64,000 nucleotides of DNA from assembly GCF_004016445.2 (NCBI RefSeq), contig NZ_SADT02000005.1, forward strand, positions 62,001 to 126,000, written 5' to 3'. Every line of letters begins with the position of its first letter. Within the stretch, counting starts at the first letter, position 1. Below are positions 59,754-64,000 of the stretch, one piece after another. The notes beneath the pieces are model-generated. The model searched no databases. It was not told the origin of the DNA and saw only the letters and a program-made list of their open reading frames with translations. The DNA comes from Mesorhizobium sp. M2E.F.Ca.ET.219.01.1.1 (GTDB lineage: Bacteria; Pseudomonadota; Alphaproteobacteria; Rhizobiales; Rhizobiaceae). A program made the position numbers and the translations under genes.

Positions 59754-60634
59754 GCCCGCTTGTCCCGCCCGGGATGGAGCAGATGGCGCAATTGCACCAT
59801 CGCCATCGGATGCGACAGGCTTTGCGCGTCGGTTTCGAGCTGCAGCTCGTCGCCGCCGCGTTTAGCGGTGCGGGCAAGGATCTCGTAGACGGCCGCCGTG
59901 GTCGATTGCAGCGCCTTGACCGGCGTCTGGCCGGAGAGAATCCGCGCCAGATAGACCGCGGCCGTCAGGTCGCCCAGCCCGTTCGGCGGCCTCTCGATCA
60001 CCCGATGCTCGGCAAGCAGCGCCTGGCTGCCGTCAAGCAGGAAGTTGCCGATGCCGCCCGCCATCATCGCCGGCGCCGAGGTCACCAGCATGGTCGAGGG
60101 TCCGGCATGAAGCGCCGCCGCCGTCACCGCCTTGATGTCGGGCAGCGGCGCGCCCGCCATCCACTCCAGCTCATAGCGGTTCGGCGTCGCGATGTCCGCG
60201 ATCGGCATCAATTTGTCGCGCATGGCTGCGGCCGTCGCCTCCGGCACGTAGAGCCCGCCGGAATCGCCCATCACCGGATCACAGACGTAAAGCGCGTTCG
60301 GCGTCTTTTCCTTGACGGCTGCGACCAGCGAGGCGACGGCTTCGGCCTGACCCGCCTCGCCGAGATAGCCCGAAAGCACGGCCCGCACCTCGCCCAGCCA
60401 AGGCGCCCGCTCGAGATCCGCCATCAGCGCCTTGAACTGGTCGAGCGGCGGCACGATGCGGGTTGCCCGGCTGTGCCCCGGATGCCAGGGCAGGATGACG
60501 GTCGGCACCGCCCAGACCGGGAAACCCAGTGTCTCCAGCGCAAAGACCGCCGCGCGGTTGCCGACCGAACCGCGGGCAACATGGCTGGAGATGACGATGA
60601 CCGCGCGCGGCGCGTCGTTTTTTTCTGCATTCAT
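59750..60634 (-). CDS. pdxY: pyridoxal kinase PdxY
   Basis: This 294-residue ribokinase-like enzyme phosphorylates pyridoxal in the vitamin B6 salvage pathway. It begins with VIVISSHVARGSVGNRAAVF, has the metal/phosphate region YVCDPVMGDSGGLYV and the catalytic loop PPNGLGDLTAAVYLA, where Asp is the base. AGGAAT lies about 9 nt before the ATG. It is cotranscribed with the DUF429 gene. Confidence 0.93.
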   Translation of the reverse strand: MNAEKNDAPRAVIVISSHVARGSVGNRAAVFALETLGFPVWAVPTVILPWHPGHSRATRIVPPLDQFKALMADLERAPWLGEVRAVLSGYLGEAGQAEAVASLVAAVKEKTPNALYVCDPVMGDSGGLYVPEATAAAMRDKLMPIADIATPNRYELEWMAGAPLPDIKAVTAAALHAGPSTMLVTSAPAMMAGGIGNFLLDGSQALLAEHRVIERPPNGLGDLTAAVYLARILSGQTPVKALQSTTAAVYEILARTAKRGGDELQLETDAQSLSHPMAMVQLRHLLHPGRDKRA

Positions 60635-60646
60635 CGATTTTGATTC

Positions 60647-60895
60647 CTAGCCGCCTGAGGCGACATACACCAGCGCCACCAAGAGCCCAATGGCGATCAG
60701 GAAGCCAAGTATTCGGCCAATGACGGTCCCCCAATATTCCGCTGGGTCGGCGCGGTCCGCATCGTCCGCGAGCTTCTGCACCCACCGCTCGGTTCCGATC
60801 AGAAAACCGACCCCTGCAGGTCCGTTCTCCTGCTCGATGCGCCTGAGGATACGGCGTGATTCGCTCTTGGCTTCGTCCTCGGGGGTGGTCGCCAT
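60647..60895 (-). CDS. small single-pass membrane protein
   Basis: This 82-residue protein has a charged N-terminal half (EDEAKSESRRILRRIEQENG) and one C-terminal membrane helix (about 58-80, VIGRILGFLIAIGLLVALVY). The family is not recognised. GAAAGGG lies 9 nt before the ATG at 60895; longer in-frame starts are unsupported. It precedes pdxY by 12 bp on the same strand and probably shares its transcript. Confidence 0.75.
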   Translation of the reverse strand: MATTPEDEAKSESRRILRRIEQENGPAGVGFLIGTERWVQKLADDADRADPAEYWGTVIGRILGFLIAIGLLVALVYVASGG

Positions 60896-61048
60896 GGCAA
60901 ATGCCCTTTCTTGCCCGGACCTTAGCTTGTTCGCGTTGCTATTCACAGTGGCTTGCGCCCGAGCCGCGGCAGGCGCCATCAGCCGGACATTTTCTTGCGC
61001 GTGGATTGTGGTAATGCTTCGCACGCAACTTCCGTCGAGGGACCATTC

Positions 61049-61696
61049 ATGATTGCCGAGCGCCTCTCACCACCTTCCCGCTTCCGCAGCCTGCCCGCCT
61101 TCCTGATGATGGCTTTCGTGCTGCCGCTGCTCGCCGGCTGCGGCTACAACACCATTCCGACGGCGGAAGAGAACGCCAGGGCGGCCTGGAGCGAGGTGCT
61201 CAACCAGTATCAGCGCCGCTCCGACCTGATCCCGAACCTGGTCGAGACGGTGAAAGGCTATGCCTCGCATGAAAAGGATACGCTCGACGCGGTTGTCCAG
61301 GCGCGCGCCAAGGCAACACAGATCACCGTGACGCCCGAGACGCTGAAGGATCCCGACGCGCTGAAGAAGTTCCAGGATGCCCAGGCCGGACTGACCAGCG
61401 CGCTGTCGCGGCTGATCGCGGTGTCGGAAGCCTATCCCGACCTCAAGGCCAACCAGAATTTCCTCGCGCTGCAGGCGCAGCTCGAAGGCACCGAGAACCG
61501 CATCGCGGTTGCGCGGCGCGACTACATCCAGGCGGTCAGGGACTACAATCTGACGCTGAAGACCTTCCCGTCCGTGCTGTGGGCGACCTTCTGGTTCCGC
61601 GGCAACGAGCCATTCGCCAACTTCACCGTCGACGAGGACAAGATGCAGGTGCCGAAAGTCGATTTCGGCACGAGCACCACCAAGCAGGGCGGTTAA
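61049..61696 (+). CDS. LemA family lipoprotein
   Basis: This 215-residue protein is made of long helices (EENARAAWSEVLNQYQRRSD, LIPNLVETVKGYASHEKDTL) and has the typical LemA C-terminus (YIQAVRDYNLTLKTFPSVLWA). The N-terminus is a lipoprotein signal (LPLLAGC, Cys31). LemA proteins are widespread and usually stand next to TPM-domain genes, as here. Function unknown. GAGGGA lies about 7 nt before the ATG. Confidence 0.92.
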   Translation: MIAERLSPPSRFRSLPAFLMMAFVLPLLAGCGYNTIPTAEENARAAWSEVLNQYQRRSDLIPNLVETVKGYASHEKDTLDAVVQARAKATQITVTPETLKDPDALKKFQDAQAGLTSALSRLIAVSEAYPDLKANQNFLALQAQLEGTENRIAVARRDYIQAVRDYNLTLKTFPSVLWATFWFRGNEPFANFTVDEDKMQVPKVDFGTSTTKQGG

Positions 61697-61744
61697 AGGC
61701 TCCGGCTGAAATCTAATCGAGCTTGCAGGCCTTGAGTTCCTTCA

Positions 61745-61902
61745 CACCCCCCTCTGTCCTGCCGGACATCTCCCCCGCAAGGGGGGAGATCGGCAGCTTG
61801 ACGGCCGGATCTCCCCTTCCAACGTTGGAGATTTGCGAAGGTGGGCGTGACATCCAATCTCCCCCCTTGCGGGGGAGATGGCCGGCAGGCCAGAGGGGGG
61901 TG
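61745..61902. repeat. inverted intergenic repeat, family A copy 6
   Basis: CACCCCCCTCTG (61745-61756) pairs with CAGAGGGGGGTG (61891-61902). The terminal CA/TG differs from the GCGC of copies 1 and 3 on both arms. Internal hairpins are GTCC-TGCC-GGAC, ATCTCCCCC..GGGGGAGAT twice and GGCC-GGCA-GGCC. Its right end reaches into the start of the TPM gene. Confidence 0.85.
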
Positions 61903-62718
61903 CCTCGCGGCTACCTCGCCCTTCTTGGCCTTCTTGCCGCCTTCCTCCTCCCCCTCGCCGCCTTCGCCGCCGACCTCCCCGCCCTTACCGGCCGCGTCGT
62001 CGACAATGCCGGCATCATCGATGCCGGCACCCGCGCGGCGCTGACGCAAAAGCTCGCGAACTTCGAGCAGAAGGGCTCCGACCAGATCGTCGTCGCCACC
62101 ATCCCCAGCCTCGGCGGGGAAGAGATCGAACCTTACGCCAACAGGCTGTTCCGCTTCTGGAAGCTCGGCCAGGCCAAGGAAAACAACGGCGTGCTGCTCT
62201 TGGTGGCGCCCAACGACCGCAAGATGCGTATCGAGGTCGGCTATGGGCTCGAAGGCACGCTGACCGACCTGCACACCAAGCTGATCATCGAGAACGACAT
62301 GGTGCCGGCCTTCCGCGCCGGCGATTTCTCCGGCGGCATCACCAAGGCCGTCGACGACATGATCATGGTGCTGGAGGGCAATCCGGAGGAGCTTGAGGCG
62401 CGCGGCAAGCGCAACGAGCAAGCCCCGTTCAATTCCGACGACCTTTTCTTCGCCATCTTCATCACCATCTGGGCGCTGATCTTCTTCGGCGGCATCGCGA
62501 TGACGGTGCTGCCGCCGATCTTCGGCCAGAAGATCGGACCCGGCCGCTACCGCTGGCTCGGCATGACCTTCGATCAGAACCGGCGCTCCTCTTCGGGCGG
62601 CTGGTCGTCGGGTGGCGGCGGCTGGTCCTCAGGCGGCGGCGGAGGCTGGTCGTCGGGCGGCGGGTTCTCCGGCGGCGGCGGCTCGTCCGGCGGCGGCGGT
62701 TCTTCGGGAAGCTGGTGA
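61900..62718 (+). CDS. TPM-domain membrane protein with Gly/Ser-rich tail
   Basis: This 272-residue protein (if started at GTG 61900) has a signal peptide (RGYLALLGLLAAFLLPLAAF), a TPM domain (about 28-160, LTGRVVDNAGIIDAGTRAAL and RIEVGYGLEGTLTD), one membrane helix (about 183-205) and a Gly/Ser/Trp-rich tail of repeated GGWSSGGGG. It resembles E. coli YgcG; plant TPM proteins act in photosystem repair, but bacterial roles are unclear. The start is in doubt: the frame stays open upstream through the family A repeat, and the only purine-rich site is the repeat's GAGGGGGG directly against the GTG. Confidence 0.82.
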   Translation: MPRGYLALLGLLAAFLLPLAAFAADLPALTGRVVDNAGIIDAGTRAALTQKLANFEQKGSDQIVVATIPSLGGEEIEPYANRLFRFWKLGQAKENNGVLLLVAPNDRKMRIEVGYGLEGTLTDLHTKLIIENDMVPAFRAGDFSGGITKAVDDMIMVLEGNPEELEARGKRNEQAPFNSDDLFFAIFITIWALIFFGGIAMTVLPPIFGQKIGPGRYRWLGMTFDQNRRSSSGGWSSGGGGWSSGGGGGWSSGGGFSGGGGSSGGGGSSGSW

Positions 62719-62724
62719 GGCACC

Positions 62725-63363
62725 ATGGCAACGCGACCGATCAGCGCCGAGGACCATGACCGAATCGCCGAGGCGATCCGGACGGCCGAGCTGAAGACCG
62801 GCGGCGAGATCTATTGCGTCGTCGCCCGCGCCAGCGACGGCTACTTCTTTCCGGCTGCTTTCACCACGACGATCGGCCTATTCATCGCCAGCCTCGCCGT
62901 CGCCTACGGGCTTGAAGGCTTGTGGCTGACCATCCGGCTGCCGCATTTCGTGCTGGCGCAGATGTTGGCGCTGGCTTCGGTGTTCGCCCTGCTCTGGTTC
63001 CTGCCCGCCTTCCGCATCCATTTCGTGCCGCGAAGGCTGCGCTATCAGGCCGCGCACGCCAACGCGATGAAGCAGTTCCTTGCCCGCAACGTCCATCGTA
63101 CGAGCGCGCGCACGGGCGTGCTGATCTTCGTCTCCATCGCCGAGCGCTATGCCGAGGTCGTCGCCGACTCCGGCATCGACGCCAAGGTCGGCCAGCATGT
63201 CTGGGATAGCGTGGTGCGCGAGTTGACGAAACAGGCCGGCGACAACCGCCTGGCCGACGGCTTCGTTAAAGCCACCGAATCGGTCGGCGCGGTGCTTGCC
63301 GAGCATTTCCCGGTCACCGAAGGCGACACCAACGAGCTCGACGATCATCTCGTCGAGATCTGA
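62725..63363 (+). CDS. second TPM-domain protein
   Basis: This 212-residue protein has a short N-terminal cytoplasmic part (EAIRTAELKTGGEIYCVVAR), two adjacent membrane helices (about 45-95) and a C-terminal TPM-like domain (IFVSIAERYAEVVADSGIDA). It forms an operon with LemA and the first TPM protein; such trios are common and probably act together at the inner membrane. GGTGAGG precedes the ATG, 6 nt after the previous stop. A family G repeat begins directly after its stop codon. Confidence 0.88.
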   Translation: MATRPISAEDHDRIAEAIRTAELKTGGEIYCVVARASDGYFFPAAFTTTIGLFIASLAVAYGLEGLWLTIRLPHFVLAQMLALASVFALLWFLPAFRIHFVPRRLRYQAAHANAMKQFLARNVHRTSARTGVLIFVSIAERYAEVVADSGIDAKVGQHVWDSVVRELTKQAGDNRLADGFVKATESVGAVLAEHFPVTEGDTNELDDHLVEI

Positions 63364-63508
63364 ACGCTGTGTTGAGATTCAGGTCAGGCCGAGGCGAGAA
63401 TGACAGCTTCCGAGAACCGGAGCGGATCGTACTTTTGAGTACGTGAGCACCGGAAGCGCAGGAAGTTGCCGTTCGCAGACCGGCATCACCTGAATATCAA
63501 CACAGCGT
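63364..63508. repeat. inverted intergenic repeat, family G copy 3
   Basis: ACGCTGTGTTGA (63364-63375) and TCAACACAGCGT (63497-63508) are perfect 12-bp terminal inverted repeats. ATTCAGGTCAGGCCG (63377-63391) pairs with CGGCATCACCTGAAT (63481-63495) with two mismatches. The centre is CGTACT/AGTACG, flanked by the direct repeats GAGAACCGGAGCG and GAGCACCGGAAGCG. The element starts at the base after the TPM stop codon and probably ends the LemA/TPM operon. Confidence 0.85.
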
Positions 63509-63592
63509 ACGGCTTTCGTCTGTGCGAAAGCCGTCCAAGGGCCGTGGCGGACTCTTTGCAATCGCCCGATGCGGGTTTATGGTTAACCAATC

Positions 63593-64000
63593 ATGAACAC
63601 GCTGACCATCGACATCCGGAAGGCAGAGCCGCGCGACGCCAGCGCCATCGCCGAGGTGCACCAGCAGGCCTGGCGCGGCGCTTATTCCGGCATCATCCCG
63701 CACCGCACGCTGACCTCGATGATCAACCGCCGCGGCGTCGACTGGTGGGCCAACGCGATTCGCCGCGCCGCCACCGTGCTGGTGGTCGAGATCGGCGGAA
63801 CCGTCGCCGGCTATGCCACGATCGGCAAGAACCGCGCCCGCGAGCTCCGTCAGCAGGGCGAGATCTATGAGCTCTATCTGCGGCCGGAATATCAGGGCAT
63901 CGGGCTCGGCAGCCGGCTGTTCAAGGCGGCCAAGGCCCGGCTGGCGGACCACGGCCTGCGCGGCCTTGTGGTGTGGGCGCTGGAAGACAACCACAACGCC
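63593..64000 (+). CDS. GNAT family N-acetyltransferase (partial, cut by window end)
   Basis: The first 136 residues of a GNAT acetyltransferase are present. The N-terminus is MNTLTIDIRKAEPRDASAIA, with HQQAWRGAYSGIIP typical of the RimI/YhhY-like group. The acetyl-CoA pyrophosphate loop is LRPEYQGIGLGSRLFKAA (about 106-123), followed by VVWALEDNHNA at the edge. The substrate is unknown. The 3' end lies outside the window. Confidence 0.88.
   Translation, partial: MNTLTIDIRKAEPRDASAIAEVHQQAWRGAYSGIIPHRTLTSMINRRGVDWWANAIRRAATVLVVEIGGTVAGYATIGKNRARELRQQGEIYELYLRPEYQGIGLGSRLFKAAKARLADHGLRGLVVWALEDNHNA

Noticed and set aside
20541..61902. Scattered repeats considered as a CRISPR array
   Set aside because: The repeats are long inverted elements spread over tens of kilobases, not short direct repeats with regular spacers, and no cas gene is present.
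1..64000. Genomic island, prophage or integrated plasmid
   Set aside because: No integrase, transposase, phage or conjugation gene is visible, gene content is ordinary and base composition looks even. The single tRNA gene (46670-46745) has no integrase or partial tRNA copy beside it.

Overview
The window looks like an ordinary chromosomal segment of a GC-rich alphaproteobacterium of the Rhizobiales, most likely Mesorhizobium or a close relative. The evidence is the very high third-position GC, the large NAD-glutamate dehydrogenase, the rhizobial transporter sets, a probable RirA-type iron box in front of exbB-exbD-tonB, and several families of long inverted intergenic repeats of the kind called RIMEs in rhizobia. 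There is no transposase, integrase, phage gene, plasmid replication gene or CRISPR array. The species is inferred, not proven.

Layout. 1-10.2 kb: transglutaminase-like protein, HAD phosphatase, SDHAF4-like DUF1674 protein, htpX-rsmB (coupled), heparinase II/III-like protein, purH and a UMF1-type MFS carrier. 10.2-20.5 kb: giant NAD-glutamate dehydrogenase, a peroxidase-related protein, YCII protein, LysE exporter, DUF1062 zinc-ribbon protein, typA and a small exported protein. 20.7-27.6 kb: PhoD phosphatase, a divergent MFS/TetR pair around a 17-bp perfect inverted repeat, an exported protein, and a bifunctional enoyl-CoA hydratase/3-hydroxyacyl-CoA dehydrogenase with a suspicious 5' end. 27.9-32.7 kb: complete BMP-type (nucleoside-like) ABC importer. 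32.9-37.3 kb: SDR, an unlisted 51-residue membrane protein, flavin-dependent oxidoreductase, sigma factor with a SnoaL-like tail plus its overlapping monooxygenase, cysteine hydrolase. 37.4-45.3 kb: iron-box-controlled exbB-exbD-tonB, multicopper oxidase, lipoprotein, AsmA. 45.5-47.5 kb: two exported proteins, tRNA-Ala(CGC), YggT and DUF167. 47.6-55.5 kb: a complete carbohydrate-type ABC system with RpiR regulator and SDR on one strand and binding protein, permeases and an M81 peptidase on the other. 55.6-64 kb: M3 peptidase, SnoaL protein, beta-carbonic anhydrase, DUF429-pdxY, small membrane protein, LemA with two TPM proteins, and a GNAT acetyltransferase cut by the window end.

How the genes work together: most are independent housekeeping units. 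True multi-gene systems are the BMP importer, the TonB energy complex, the RpiR-regulated importer with its M81 peptidase, the LemA/TPM operon and the TetR/MFS pair.

I did not find a clearly new defence or biosynthetic system. The most unusual signal is in the repeats. At least seven families of inverted elements sit between genes. Their arms differ from copy to copy but stay self-complementary within each copy, and two copies have become part of genes: the last 23 residues of the M81 peptidase and the start region of a TPM protein.
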